From contig JACTUC010000001.1 of NCBI GenBank assembly GCA_015660995.1, positions 62,001-126,000 on the forward strand: a stretch of DNA of 64,000 nt, given 5' to 3'. Positions 29,593-39,569 of the stretch are shown one piece after another; positions within the stretch are counted from its first letter, which is position 1; each line of letters begins with the position of its first letter. The position numbers were made by a program, and so were the translations under genes. Source of the stretch: Candidatus Methanomethylicaceae archaeon (GTDB lineage Archaea > Thermoproteota > Methanomethylicia > Methanomethylicales > Methanomethylicaceae). The notes below the pieces were generated by a model. The model worked only from the letters and a program-made list of their open reading frames with translations, made no database searches and had not been told where the DNA came from.

Positions 29593-30660
29593 TTAGCGAA
29601 GCTCATCGAGGACATCGTGCCCGGTAAGCGCCCTCTCGACCTGCTCGAGCCTCGTCGCATCTTCCAGACTTAATCTATCGAGGATCAAGTCTCTTATGTG
29701 CATTGCTTCCTCCTGGCTCACCTTGGCGTATGTATGCGCATCGATGAGCGCATACGGGTAGCCAGGAAATGCAAAGTACTTCGAGTTTGACTGGAGCGAG
29801 TTTATGAGCCTTACCACACTGCTCTCCTGGGCCTCGTCGTGGACATCGAGCCTGAACGCCCTGTCAGCTCCCTCGTGGAGCCTGACAAAGAACACCTTTG
29901 CCCTGTGGGCCCACTCCTCCGACCTGCCCACGTCGACCATCCACTTGGTCAGCCCTCTTCGCCTTGCCAGCTGGTCAAGAAAACCCGCCAGAGGATAGCC
30001 CTCTTCAGTATATATCGTCGAACTTTTGGATAACCCCGCCACCACAACACCCCTCGCACTTGCCTCACCATAAACTGTGTTTGCTAACTCAGACTCGCTT
30101 GTGAAGGCTGTTTGGAGGGATCCATCCATGACGATGAAGTCGGCGCCAGATTTAAGCGCCTCCGAAACGAAGTTCCACTCGCAGAACCTCCTTGCCATGG
30201 ACTTCGCCCTCTCCAAGTCACCCCTGGTTCTGCCAATCTTGAAGTTATCGTCCTCTGAATCCACCCTGAGCGTTCCGAATGGGCATGCATTTTCCTCGGA
30301 AAAGACATCGGTCTCAAAGAAGACCTTGCTTCCTTCCGCGACCACTTTTGTTCTGGAGATGAACATCCACCGCTCCGCGAACTCGAGCTTGCCCATCCGA
30401 TCGAACTTGTTGCAGTAGACCCTATTGAGGACAAGCTCCTGCGATGGCGTCTTGAGGATGGGCGTTGACCCTCCATCAATCGCCGAGATTGCGCCCACTT
30501 CAACTCCTTCGGGGTCCATGCTCTCGTCATAGTTGATCTCCCTGATGCTTTCGCTGTTTAATGACACGTTGAAACCGTGCGCCGCCGTTCTCTCGGGGAA
30601 CTTCAGATTCTCCTTTACGGCATTCGTAATGCGGTCCAGGTAATCCTCCAAGAAGTGCAC
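29593..30660 (-). CDS. nurA: NurA 5'-3' nuclease
   Basis: AISAIDGGSTPILKTPSQELVLNRVYCNKF...FIVMDGSLQTAFTSE; likely start at GTG 30660 (the longer ORF overlaps the divergent promoter). Confidence 0.85.
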   Translation of the reverse strand: MHFLEDYLDRITNAVKENLKFPERTAAHGFNVSLNSESIREINYDESMDPEGVEVGAISAIDGGSTPILKTPSQELVLNRVYCNKFDRMGKLEFAERWMFISRTKVVAEGSKVFFETDVFSEENACPFGTLRVDSEDDNFKIGRTRGDLERAKSMARRFCEWNFVSEALKSGADFIVMDGSLQTAFTSESELANTVYGEASARGVVVAGLSKSSTIYTEEGYPLAGFLDQLARRRGLTKWMVDVGRSEEWAHRAKVFFVRLHEGADRAFRLDVHDEAQESSVVRLINSLQSNSKYFAFPGYPYALIDAHTYAKVSQEEAMHIRDLILDRLSLEDATRLEQVERALTGHDVLDELR

Positions 30661-30764
30661 CTCTGCTAAATGATATCTGCTTATAAAGTGGTATAAAATA
30701 TGGCTGGTCCTCCATTTTTCTTGCAAGTGAACATTTTTTATACCAGTGGAGAGAGTAACAGCGA

Positions 30765-31715
30765 GTGACCACCTTGCCAAAGATCGTCTTTGTCGGCCAT
30801 ACGTCTGTGGACCGTATCAGGAATGCTCGCGGGGAGAAGGTCCAGCCAGGCGGCGCAGCGCTTTACGCCGCAGTTGGCGCGAAGACTGTCTGCAGGGATG
30901 TTGGCATAGTCACTGCGATAGGCCACGATTACCAGTTCGGCGATGTTTTCAACGATTTCGAAAGCGCGACCGTGAAAAGGGTTAAAGAGAAGAGTACAGA
31001 GTTCTTCATCACGTACGACAAGGACTGGAACGCCTCCTACAGGAAAGTTTCAATCGGCCCCGGATCACAGATCACAACTAGGGATGTCCTCGGGTGCGTC
31101 GGTAGGGGTGCCCAGATAATCCATCTCGCACCCATGAACCCCCCCAAGGTAAGGAACATGGTCCGCGCGGTCAAAGAAGCGAACAAGGACGTCCTAGTGT
31201 CGATCAATTCTTGCATCAACTACCTTGACGATAAGGCAAACCGCAGAGCAGTGCTGGACGCTGCATCGCAAGCGGACATATTCATTCTTAACGAGAGGGA
31301 GCTGCATGCCCTGACTGGCATCGAGCTTGTCTCCAAGGCGATAAAGACGATAAGTGCGAAGACTCTCGTGCTGACGCTGGGGGAGATAGGGACAATAATC
31401 TCTTCGCCGGGAAGTACAGAGTTCATACCCGCCATGGCTGCAATAACCAAGAATGCCGTAGATGTAACGGGTGCTGGTGATACATGGTCAGGCAGCTTCA
31501 TTGCATCCTACTTCAGGAGCGGGAGCTGGATAAAGGCCGTCTCTTTCGCCTCCGTAGTCTCTGCGATCAAGTGCACTGGATGGAACTTCGAGAAGATACG
31601 TCGGCTGAGGTTCGAGAATGTCGAGGACATATACGACCTCGCGATCGCCCTGAAGGAGAAGGGGAGGCAACTCACACTCTCGGACGCCCTCAAGGCAGTG
31701 CGCTTGGAGTCATGA
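30765..31715 (+). CDS. PfkB family carbohydrate kinase
   Basis: VQPGGAALYAAVGAKTV...VDVTGAGDTWSGSFIA. Confidence 0.88.
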   Translation: MTTLPKIVFVGHTSVDRIRNARGEKVQPGGAALYAAVGAKTVCRDVGIVTAIGHDYQFGDVFNDFESATVKRVKEKSTEFFITYDKDWNASYRKVSIGPGSQITTRDVLGCVGRGAQIIHLAPMNPPKVRNMVRAVKEANKDVLVSINSCINYLDDKANRRAVLDAASQADIFILNERELHALTGIELVSKAIKTISAKTLVLTLGEIGTIISSPGSTEFIPAMAAITKNAVDVTGAGDTWSGSFIASYFRSGSWIKAVSFASVVSAIKCTGWNFEKIRRLRFENVEDIYDLAIALKEKGRQLTLSDALKAVRLES

Positions 31716-31789
31716 TACTGCGGTGAGGAGTTCCAAAGTAGATTCTCTAAGGTCGACTTGCTGAAAAAAATAAAAAAAAGATGAGCGCT

Positions 31790-31900
31790 TTACTTGAACT
31801 TGCCATGAGGCATAGAGCATGTTTTGCAGTACAATGTATTTTCAGGGATTTCTGCGCCACAACTGTGGCAATACGCTTTTCCAGCCTTCAATTTAGACAT
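31790..31900 (-). CDS. 36-aa zinc-ribbon microprotein
   Basis: Manual translation MSKLKAGKAYCHSCGAEIPENTLYCKTCSMPHGKFK; CxxC...CxxC; T-rich tract immediately downstream on the minus strand. Confidence 0.7.
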   Translation of the reverse strand: MSKLKAGKAYCHSCGAEIPENTLYCKTCSMPHGKFK

Positions 31901-31993
31901 AATTCTGCATTAATGAAAAATCGATATAAACTTTTTGAAATTTCATCGCGCTAATTTAGTCAGGCTGCCAAATAAGAATCCCATTGAGAATAG

Positions 31994-32647
31994 CTATCCC
32001 CTGCGTCTCCAGAGTTCCTCGAAGACCTCATCCATATTCGTGCCCTTCATCTGTAGGAGTAGTAGAAGGTGATACATTAGGTCTGCAGCCTCGTAAACAG
32101 TCCTTTCCTTGTTCTCTGCCAGCGCCGCTACGGAGACCTCTGCAGCTTCCTCGCTTACCTTCTTTGCAGCCTCCTTTATGCCTGCTTTGATCACCTTCGA
32201 GGTGTACGAACCCTCTTTCGGATTTTTCATTCGGTCGCGCATGAGCACCTCTAGTACCTCCAGGATCTCGGATCCACCCCTGTACTCCTTCAAAGCCTTG
32301 TAAAAGCAAGTAGGCTCCCCGGTATGGCATGCTGGACCGACCTGTCGGACCTTAAAAAGGATCGAGTCGCTATCGCAGTCGGTGTAGACTCCAAGTACGT
32401 ACTGATAGTGTTTGGACTCCTCGCCCTTCATCCAGAGCCTCTTTCTCGACCTGGACCAATAGTGCATCATCCCGGTGCGCATGGTCCTCTCTAGTGCTTC
32501 CCTGTTCATGAATGCTAGCATCAGCACCCTGCCTCTCTCATCAACTGCGATCGTTGGGATGATGCCGCTCAGCTTCTCAAAATCTAGTCCGCCCGCAATT
32601 TTGCTGATCTCATAATCGGTGAATTTTGCTCCTTCCATCATCCTCAC
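31994..32647 (-). CDS. hisIE: Phosphoribosyl-AMP cyclohydrolase / phosphoribosyl-ATP pyrophosphatase
   Basis: HYWSRSRKRLWMKGEESKHYQYV...DCDSDSILFKVRQVGPACHTGEPTCFY; C-terminal HisE EEAAEVSVAAL. Confidence 0.93.
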   Translation of the reverse strand: MRMMEGAKFTDYEISKIAGGLDFEKLSGIIPTIAVDERGRVLMLAFMNREALERTMRTGMMHYWSRSRKRLWMKGEESKHYQYVLGVYTDCDSDSILFKVRQVGPACHTGEPTCFYKALKEYRGGSEILEVLEVLMRDRMKNPKEGSYTSKVIKAGIKEAAKKVSEEAAEVSVAALAENKERTVYEAADLMYHLLLLLQMKGTNMDEVFEELWRRRG

Positions 32648-32650
32648 CTG

Positions 32651-33412
32651 CTAGATCCTTACCGGAATCCCTCTCTCCTTCAGATAATCTTTAACGTCTT
32701 TCACCGTATATTCCCCGTAATGGAATATCGAAGCAGCAAGCGCCGCGTCGGCGTTTCCTTCAGCGAAAGCCCTGTATATGTGCTCGGGGTTGCCAGCGCC
32801 GCCAGAGGCAATGACCGGAATGTTCACAGATTCGCTGACCCTCCTCGTCAGGTCCAGGTCGTACCCGTCCTTGGACCCGTCGAAGTCCATGCTCGTCAGC
32901 AGGATCTCGCCTGCACCCATCTCTTCGGCCTTTAAAGCCCACTGAAGGGCATCAATCCCTGTTGCTTTCCGCCCGCCATAGATGTAAACCTCCCAGTTCT
33001 CCACCCCTGTCCTCTTTGCATCGATCGCAGTGACTATGCACTGGCTGCCGAAGATCTGCGCTCCCTCTCTTATCACTCCTGGGTCGAGAACCGCTGCTGT
33101 ATTGAGCGAGACCTTGTCAGCCCCTGCAAGCAGCGCCTTCCTGACATCCCCATATGACCTTATTCCGCCACCAACAGTGAATGGTATCGAGAGCTCATAG
33201 GCAGTCTTCTGTATCATCTCGAGGACTGTCTCTCTATACTCAGACGAAGCTGTTATGTCGAGGAAGACTATCTCGTCCGCCCCTTGGCGTTCGTATGCAA
33301 GAGCCTGCTCTATCGGATCCCCTGCATCCTTCAGGTTCTTGAACTGTGTCCCCTTGACGACCCTTCCCTTGTTGACATCCAGGCAAGGGATTATACGCTT
33401 GGTCAGGGTCAC
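32651..33412 (-). CDS. hisF: Imidazole glycerol phosphate synthase cyclase subunit
   Basis: [29 protein letters not shown]...[13 protein letters not shown]. Confidence 0.95.
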   Translation of the reverse strand: MTLTKRIIPCLDVNKGRVVKGTQFKNLKDAGDPIEQALAYERQGADEIVFLDITASSEYRETVLEMIQKTAYELSIPFTVGGGIRSYGDVRKALLAGADKVSLNTAAVLDPGVIREGAQIFGSQCIVTAIDAKRTGVENWEVYIYGGRKATGIDALQWALKAEEMGAGEILLTSMDFDGSKDGYDLDLTRRVSESVNIPVIASGGAGNPEHIYRAFAEGNADAALAASIFHYGEYTVKDVKDYLKERGIPVRI

Positions 33413-34122
33413 TTCAGCGCCTCCACCGCCTTCCTGAGGTTGATGAACCCCTCGTACAGTGCCTTCCCCAGGATGACGCCAGCGACGCGAGAACCCTTCA
33501 GCACCATGAGATCGTTGATCGTGGTGAACCCACCTGCTAGATAGACCGAGCTTTTCAGGCTGTTAACAGCCTTAAGCGAATAGTCAAGGTTCGGTCCCTT
33601 CATCATGCCGTCCCTTTCGATTGAGGTCATCATTATGTTCCTGACCCCTGCCTCCTCTAGGCGCTGGCAGAGAGTCAAGGCATCAATCTGCGTCACTTCC
33701 TTCCACCCCTTCACCGCGACCCTTCCCATCAGGTGGTCGACCGCCGCCAGGACCTTCTCTGTGCCGAGCGACGCGAGTGCCTCCTTTATGATCTTCATCT
33801 CCGCGGCAGCCGTTCCGAAGATAATCTTGTGCGCCCCGGCGTCGGCGTATTCGCGCGCCTTCGCGAGGCTCCTTATGCCACCTCCGATCTGGCAGGGGAC
33901 TGCCGCCTCCTTTATCAAGTTTTTAATGATTTCGGTGTTGTCGCCAAGCCCGACGGCGGCATCCAGATCAATTATGTGGAGCACCTCGGCGCCGTTGCTC
34001 ACCCACCTCCTCACTGCATCTACCGGCTCATCGTAGTAGATGATCGCATCCTCGATCTTTCCCCTTGTCAACCTGACGCACTTGCCACTGGATATGTCGA
34101 CCGCAGGTATCACTTTTATCAA
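33409..34122 (-). CDS. hisA: ProFAR isomerase
   Basis: [19 protein letters not shown]...[32 protein letters not shown] start at 34122 overlapping the hisH stop. Confidence 0.93.
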   Translation of the reverse strand: MIKVIPAVDISSGKCVRLTRGKIEDAIIYYDEPVDAVRRWVSNGAEVLHIIDLDAAVGLGDNTEIIKNLIKEAAVPCQIGGGIRSLAKAREYADAGAHKIIFGTAAAEMKIIKEALASLGTEKVLAAVDHLMGRVAVKGWKEVTQIDALTLCQRLEEAGVRNIMMTSIERDGMMKGPNLDYSLKAVNSLKSSVYLAGGFTTINDLMVLKGSRVAGVILGKALYEGFINLRKAVEALK

Positions 34123-34724
34123 CGTTTTGCATCCTCCAAAAAGTTCTTCAGGAAAATGAGCCCCGCCCTGCCGCTCTTCTCGGGGTGGAACTGGGTCCCG
34201 TAGATGTTGCCTTTCTTGACGATGGCTGGGATCGTAGTCCCATACCTGCACTCTGCCACAACGATGTCCTCCTCCGGCCTGCAGTAATATGAGTGCACGA
34301 AGTAGAAGAACTCGTAGTCCTTGATCCCCTTCAGAAGAGGTGTATCCCTTGTAGCGCTTATGGAATTCCAGCCCATCTGCGGCACCTTTACTGACTTTGG
34401 CAGCAGCATCACCTCTCCCTTTATCAGGTCGAGACCTTTATACTCCCCCCCTTCGAAGCTCTTCGAGAAAAGGAGCTGCATCCCCAGACATATACCGAGC
34501 AGCGGCTTCCTGCCTTCCCGAACCTGCCCCAGTAGTGCTCCGAACCTTTCCAGTGCAGCGGCGCCATCCCTGAATGCCCCGACTCCAGGGAGCACGACAA
34601 CGTCAGCATTATCCCTGCCTGCGGGGTCCCTGTCAGCAACGGTGACTTCTGCGCCAGCCCTCTCCAGCCCCCTTCTGATGCTCAGGAGGTTGCCAAGCCC
34701 AAGGTCAAGGAGGCATGCCTTCAT
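34119..34724 (-). CDS. hisH: Imidazole glycerol phosphate synthase glutaminase subunit
   Basis: LLDLGLGNLLSIRRGLERAG...LLGICLGMQLLFSKSFEGG...GTQFHPEKSGRAG. Confidence 0.93.
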   Translation of the reverse strand: MKACLLDLGLGNLLSIRRGLERAGAEVTVADRDPAGRDNADVVVLPGVGAFRDGAAALERFGALLGQVREGRKPLLGICLGMQLLFSKSFEGGEYKGLDLIKGEVMLLPKSVKVPQMGWNSISATRDTPLLKGIKDYEFFYFVHSYYCRPEEDIVVAECRYGTTIPAIVKKGNIYGTQFHPEKSGRAGLIFLKNFLEDAKR

Positions 34725-35305
34725 CAGATCTCACCCTTGGCGCTAGGCACGTCAGGGAACCCTCCTATAGACACAGCTGTCTTCAACGCAAGCGCCATCG
34801 CCTTGACCGCTGCCTCGACCCTATGGTGGTCATTGGTGCCGTAAAGCACCCTGATGTGGAGGTTGCACTGGAGCGACTGAGAAAGTGACTCGAGGAAGTG
34901 GAGGATGTCCTCCACTTTGGTATCTTCTATCACCGCCCCCTTAACCCCAAGGTAGATCCTGCTGTAAGCCCTGCCGCTCAGATCGATGACTGCCCTTGCA
35001 AGGGAATCGTCCATTGGTACGTAAGCGTAACCGAACCTCGCTATCCCTGCCTTTCCCCCGAGCGCCTCGTTCAGCGCCTTGCCCAGCGTAAGCCCAAGAT
35101 CCTCTATGACATGGTGCTTCAGGTCTCCAGAGGTCTCGACAAAGATGTCAATCCGGCTGTGCTTGGCAAGTGTCCTAACCATGTGGTCAATAAATACCGA
35201 GCCAGAGTTCCCTGCGAATTCGCCTTTTCCGTCCAGTCCAACGGTCACCCTTATCTCGACCTCTTTGGTCTTCCTCTTTACCTCTCCCTTCCTTGCCTTC
35301 TTCAT
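34724..35305 (-). CDS. hisB: Imidazoleglycerol-phosphate dehydratase
   Basis: FIDHMVRTLAKHSRIDIFVETSGDLKHHVIEDLGLTLGKALNEALG. Confidence 0.93.
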   Translation of the reverse strand: MKKARKGEVKRKTKEVEIRVTVGLDGKGEFAGNSGSVFIDHMVRTLAKHSRIDIFVETSGDLKHHVIEDLGLTLGKALNEALGGKAGIARFGYAYVPMDDSLARAVIDLSGRAYSRIYLGVKGAVIEDTKVEDILHFLESLSQSLQCNLHIRVLYGTNDHHRVEAAVKAMALALKTAVSIGGFPDVPSAKGEI

Positions 35306-36402
35306 TGCGGTTCCCTCATGGCTTTTTCTAGCTCCTTCACAAACTTCTGGTCGCTTGTCCAGTCGGCGACCGTCACTCTGAGGCAGTTGCTCAGCATTGG
35401 CAGGCCTCCCCTGTCCCTCACCTCTATGCCGGCGGCCATGAGCCTCTTTGCCACATCCTCAGACCGCCTCTCGCCGCCTATTACCCTGAACAGGATGAAG
35501 TTAGCGTCAGAATCGAAGGTCTTGATTCCGTTGATCATCTGGAGCTCCGCGAGCAGGTACTTCCTCTCCTCCTTCACCTTGTTCACGAAGGACTCGTAGA
35601 CCCTCCTGTTCTCGAGCACGATTTTACACATCTCCTGGGCCACCGAGTTAACGCTGAATGGGCTCTGGGCTGCCCTAAGCCACTCAATCATCTCGCTATC
35701 GCCCACCCCGTAGCCAATCCTGAGGCCGGCTAGACCGAACGCCTTGGAGAAAGTCCTGAGGATGAGCAGGTTGTTGTACTTTGTAGCCTCCCTCGTCAAG
35801 CTGTAGGGGGCAAAGTCAACATAGGCCTCGTCCAGCACCACCAGTCTGTCGCTATCCTCAACGACCCTAAGCACCTCGTCCCTAGAGAACTGCTTGCCAG
35901 TGGGGTTGTTCGGTGAACAGATGAATATCGCTTTGGTTCTCTCATTTACTTCAGAGAGGACCTCGGAGGCACTCAGATCGAAGCCCTCGTTGAGGAGTGA
36001 CTCGCACACGATGCCTCGGTTGACGCTCACATAAAACTTGTACATCTCGAAGGTCGGTGAGACAACGATCGCTTCCCCTCCACCGACGAAGACCTTTGCT
36101 GCAAGCTCAATGATCTCGTCAGATCCATTGCCAACAATTATCTGGTCCTCCCACGCGCCGATATACTCCGAAATCGCCTTTAGTGCTGTCCCGCCCTTTG
36201 CCGACGGGTACCTCCTAGCGTCAATCCTCTTAGCCACCTCCTGCAGCAGGGTGTTCGAGAAAGACTTGTCAATAAGCACGTTCTCGTTGAGGCTCATCCG
36301 CAGCATGCTCTCCGTCTCGGCAAGCTCTCCATAGAAGCGCTTCCTCCTGTTGGCGCTGAGGAGCTCCTTGGCGCGGCTGTCTATAAGATCACTTACGTTC
36401 AT
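35302..36402 (-). CDS. hisC: Histidinol-phosphate aminotransferase
   Basis: IVGNGSDEIIELAAKVFVGGGEAIVVSPTFEMYKFY...RTFSKAFGLAGLRIGY. Confidence 0.93.
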   Translation of the reverse strand: MNVSDLIDSRAKELLSANRRKRFYGELAETESMLRMSLNENVLIDKSFSNTLLQEVAKRIDARRYPSAKGGTALKAISEYIGAWEDQIIVGNGSDEIIELAAKVFVGGGEAIVVSPTFEMYKFYVSVNRGIVCESLLNEGFDLSASEVLSEVNERTKAIFICSPNNPTGKQFSRDEVLRVVEDSDRLVVLDEAYVDFAPYSLTREATKYNNLLILRTFSKAFGLAGLRIGYGVGDSEMIEWLRAAQSPFSVNSVAQEMCKIVLENRRVYESFVNKVKEERKYLLAELQMINGIKTFDSDANFILFRVIGGERRSEDVAKRLMAAGIEVRDRGGLPMLSNCLRVTVADWTSDQKFVKELEKAMREPQ

Positions 36403-37702
36403 TTTTCTTTCCTCCTTCGCCTTTTGCTTCCACTTCCATCATCCTCAACTCCACCGATCTTGCATGATTGAGCAACCCCTCTGCCTTACCTATGACAACA
36501 GCATCGCCGCCAATCGCTCCTATTCCCTCCTTGCTGCACCTGACAAACTCTCGAGACCTAAGGAAGTCCCTGACCGATAATGGGGAAGCCCTCCTCGCCC
36601 AGCCCATCGTGGGAAGAACGTGGTTGGTACCAGCCGAATAGTCGCCAAGCGCCACCGTGGAGTAGTCGCCTAGGAAGACCGCACCGGCGTTCCTGACCCC
36701 CTTCAAGACATCATCGCAGCACCTGCCCATCAGCTGGAGGTGCTCGGGCGCTGCCTCATTTATCGCCTCGATCCCCTCCTCCCTGTTCTTCACGACAACT
36801 ATCATTGACTCGAGCAGGCTTTTTTCAAGGATTTCCCTCCTTGGAGCCCTGGATGCCCTGTCCTCTACGATACCCTCGACCTCAGACGCTAGATCATTGT
36901 CCGGAGTGATGAGCATCGCTCTGGCTTCTGGATCATGCTCTGCCTGCGCTAGCATATCTGCGGCGATCCACTCCTCCCTGCCGCGCTCCTCCGCGTAGAT
37001 CAGAACCTCGCTGGGGCCAGCAGGCATATCGACCGCTACGTCGCGGGACACGAGCATCTTTGCCGCTTGGACGTAGATGTTGCCAGGCCCGACTATCTTC
37101 TCGACGCGCCTCACGGTCTTAGTGCCGTACGCCATTGCTGCAATCGCCTGTGCGCCACCTGCTCGGTAGACCTCGTCGGCACCAGCGAGGTAAGCAGCCG
37201 CCATGATCGCCTCCGGGATCTTTCCGCCTTTCCCGGGGGGTGTGAAGATCACGATCCTCCTAATCCCTGCTACTTTAGCCGGAATAGCAGTCATGAGCAC
37301 CGTTGACGGGTATTCCGCCTTTCCCCCAGGGACGTAAATCCCCGCGGACTCCAATGGATCGAAGGCGACCCCAACAGTGACTCCTGGAGCCGTCTCCATC
37401 GCCAGTGCCTCGGGGAGCTGGAGCTCCTGAAAGCTCCTGATTCTCTCCGCTGACTGCTCCAGAGCTATCCTTAGCCTACTGGGTATCGACTCGTAGGCGC
37501 CCTTCAGTTCCTTCTGGCCCACTCTGAGGTCAGCCGCACCCAGCCTGACCCCGTCAAACTTGTCGGTGAATTCGAGAAGTGCATCGTCGCCCCTCAACCT
37601 AACTTCGTTAACGATGGTTCCAGCCGAAGCAACAACGCTCTCCGGAATCCCTCGCCCGCGGGACACCCTAAACTCATCAAATTTCATGATCCTCATGAAC
37701 AT
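36389..37702 (-). CDS. hisD: Histidinol dehydrogenase
   Basis: AGIYVPGGKAEYPSTVLMTAIPAKVAG...VEKIVGPGNIYVQAAK...DMPAGPSEVLIYA. Confidence 0.95.
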   Translation of the reverse strand: MFMRIMKFDEFRVSRGRGIPESVVASAGTIVNEVRLRGDDALLEFTDKFDGVRLGAADLRVGQKELKGAYESIPSRLRIALEQSAERIRSFQELQLPEALAMETAPGVTVGVAFDPLESAGIYVPGGKAEYPSTVLMTAIPAKVAGIRRIVIFTPPGKGGKIPEAIMAAAYLAGADEVYRAGGAQAIAAMAYGTKTVRRVEKIVGPGNIYVQAAKMLVSRDVAVDMPAGPSEVLIYAEERGREEWIAADMLAQAEHDPEARAMLITPDNDLASEVEGIVEDRASRAPRREILEKSLLESMIVVVKNREEGIEAINEAAPEHLQLMGRCCDDVLKGVRNAGAVFLGDYSTVALGDYSAGTNHVLPTMGWARRASPLSVRDFLRSREFVRCSKEGIGAIGGDAVVIGKAEGLLNHARSVELRMMEVEAKGEGGKKNERK

Positions 37703-38322
37703 CCCTTAAGTCCTTCCTCGATCTTCTTGATCATATCATATTTGGTTTTGTATGAGACTTTATTGCATATCAGCCTAGCTGTGGACTCCATGATCCTACC
37801 TATAGGTCTAAGCCCGTTCTTCTCAAGTGTTTTCCCTGTCACTGAGAGGTCCGTGATTGCGTCAGCCAGCCCGAGGATCGGCGCTATCTCGACTGCACCC
37901 CTCAGTGTTATAACCTCCACCTGCACGCCATTGTCGGTGAAGTACTGCCTTGTTAAGTTGGGGAACTCTGTTGCTATTTTTGAGCCGCTTGCGAGTTCGG
38001 TCGGCAGCTTATAGGCACTCTCCCTCTTCACCGCAACCACGAGGTTGCAGTTGCCAAACGGCAGGTCGGCAAGCTCGTACACTTCCAGACCGGTCTCGGC
38101 GACGATGTCCCTGCCCGTAATGCCTAGATCTGCGATGCCGTGGTAGACATAGACCGGGATGTCTGTCGCCCTTACCATGAGGATCTGGACCCCAGCCGAG
38201 GTAGTGTTGGAGAGGTAAACCCTGTCATCTTTCAGTCTCTTCAGACCTGCGTGGTCGAGTAGATCGCGGGCAGGTTGCATCAGTCTCCCTTTATTTGGAA
38301 CAGCTATGATCAGACTCTTCAT
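37693..38322 (-). CDS. hisG: ATP phosphoribosyltransferase catalytic subunit, short form
   Basis: AVPNKGRLMQPARDLLDHAG...ITGRDIVAETG...GAVEIAPILGLADAITDLSVTGKTL. Confidence 0.93.
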   Translation of the reverse strand: MKSLIIAVPNKGRLMQPARDLLDHAGLKRLKDDRVYLSNTTSAGVQILMVRATDIPVYVYHGIADLGITGRDIVAETGLEVYELADLPFGNCNLVVAVKRESAYKLPTELASGSKIATEFPNLTRQYFTDNGVQVEVITLRGAVEIAPILGLADAITDLSVTGKTLEKNGLRPIGRIMESTARLICNKVSYKTKYDMIKKIEEGLKGCS

Positions 38323-38332
38323 AGGAAAACAC

Positions 38333-39478
38333 CTAGGCGCTGATCTTCCTGCCTGTGCGGATGTCAGTTATCTCTCCACTAACAAGAATGCCGTCCATTT
38401 CGCCGCCATAGGCATCCACCATGCAGGTAACTCCTTTGCGGCGCAGCTCCGAGGCAAAGAAGATCGCCTTCTCCGAGAACCCATCCTTGTAGAGTATCCT
38501 GGTTGCACCCCTAGCGCCATCAAAGTCGAACCCAGCCGCATCAAGCGCCCTGACGCAGAGATCGATACTCACGGCGAAGCCCGTTGCCCTCGCGTTGTCC
38601 AGGCCAAACTCCTTCATCATGGTGTCGTACCTCCCTCCGCCGCCGACGGGGACCCCAATACCACTGACAAAGACGTCAAAGACCGTGCCATTGTAGTATT
38701 TCATCTCCCTCAATGTCGTGAGGTCAACGCTGATCCTGCCTGCGCAACCGTGTGCCTCAAGGAGCCTGTACAGCTCATCGAAGTAGCTGGTGTACTTTTC
38801 CAGCCCCTCTACTATCTCCGAAAGTTCGCGCAGGACCTCTGGACCGCCTCTCTTCTTCATAATGAATGATAGGGCATCGAGGGCCTTCTGGTCTGTGGTG
38901 ACGTTACTGAGGTCCCCCACGGATTTCGATGCCAGTGCCTTCCTAAGCGGCTCGGTTGCCCCTATGCTGAACCTCTCGGAGAGCACCTTGAAGAGCTCCA
39001 CATTGCCAACGTCCACGCTGGCCTCCTTCAGCCCGAGCGTCTCCAGCGCCCCAAGCGTAAGCGCTATTACCTCCGCATCTGCCTCCACCTCCCTCCCCCC
39101 GACTAGCTCCGCACCTGCCTGCCAGAACTCCCTCTGTGAGAGGGTCTTTGCCTCGAGAAACCTTATGCAGTTGGCGATGTAGAATATCCTGCCCTCATTC
39201 TTTGCCTTTGACGCCAGCATCCTCGCAACCTGGGTTGTCACTTCCCCGCGCATAGAAAGCAGCTTGCCGTCCCCGTCCTGTACCTTGAATATCGAATCGG
39301 CAAAACCCTCCCCTGCCCCTCCCCTGATGATGTCGAAGTAGTCGACCGTGGAAGTCCTTACTTCTCTATAACCCCACATTCCAAATAACTTGCGGAACTT
39401 GTTCTCTACGAAAAGATACTTCTTAACTTCATCTGGTGAGAGATCCTTGAACCCCTTCGGCGTTTGGAAGCGGGTGAA
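38333..39478 (-). CDS. hisZ: ATP phosphoribosyltransferase regulatory subunit HisZ (HisRS-like); start unresolved
   Basis: HisRS-like motif series; conserved TRFQTPKGFKDLSPDEVKKYLFVENKFRKLFG lies upstream of ATG 39379 with no ATG/GTG/TTG in frame. Confidence 0.85.
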   Translation of the reverse strand, partial: FTRFQTPKGFKDLSPDEVKKYLFVENKFRKLFGMWGYREVRTSTVDYFDIIRGGAGEGFADSIFKVQDGDGKLLSMRGEVTTQVARMLASKAKNEGRIFYIANCIRFLEAKTLSQREFWQAGAELVGGREVEADAEVIALTLGALETLGLKEASVDVGNVELFKVLSERFSIGATEPLRKALASKSVGDLSNVTTDQKALDALSFIMKKRGGPEVLRELSEIVEGLEKYTSYFDELYRLLEAHGCAGRISVDLTTLREMKYYNGTVFDVFVSGIGVPVGGGGRYDTMMKEFGLDNARATGFAVSIDLCVRALDAAGFDFDGARGATRILYKDGFSEKAIFFASELRRKGVTCMVDAYGGEMDGILVSGEITDIRTGRKISA

Positions 39479-39548
39479 CTAAATTCCTTCTTTCAGCGCC
39501 CATAAATCTCTCCTATACGTAAGAAACCAAACCAGATATTTAAACATT

Positions 39549-39569
39549 TCCCACTTCTGTCCCACTTCT
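39549..39569 (-). promoter_or_regulatory. Tandem operator-like repeat upstream of the his operon promoter
   Basis: Minus strand AGAAGTGGGA-C-AGAAGTGGGA (11-bp period), followed by TATA-like TTTAAATA. Confidence 0.5.

Noticed and set aside
30661-30780. Extended NurA N-terminus to 30780
   Set aside because: Crosses the TATA-like divergent promoter region and overlaps pfkB; GTG at 30660 starts the plausible conserved part
14339-39515. TAG immediately before the aspC and hisZ coding starts as evidence of pyrrolysine or amber recoding
   Set aside because: TAG is used as an ordinary terminal stop in several clear genes here (rubredoxin, DMT transporter, rad50, hisIE, hisF, hisZ), so start or frame explanations are simpler
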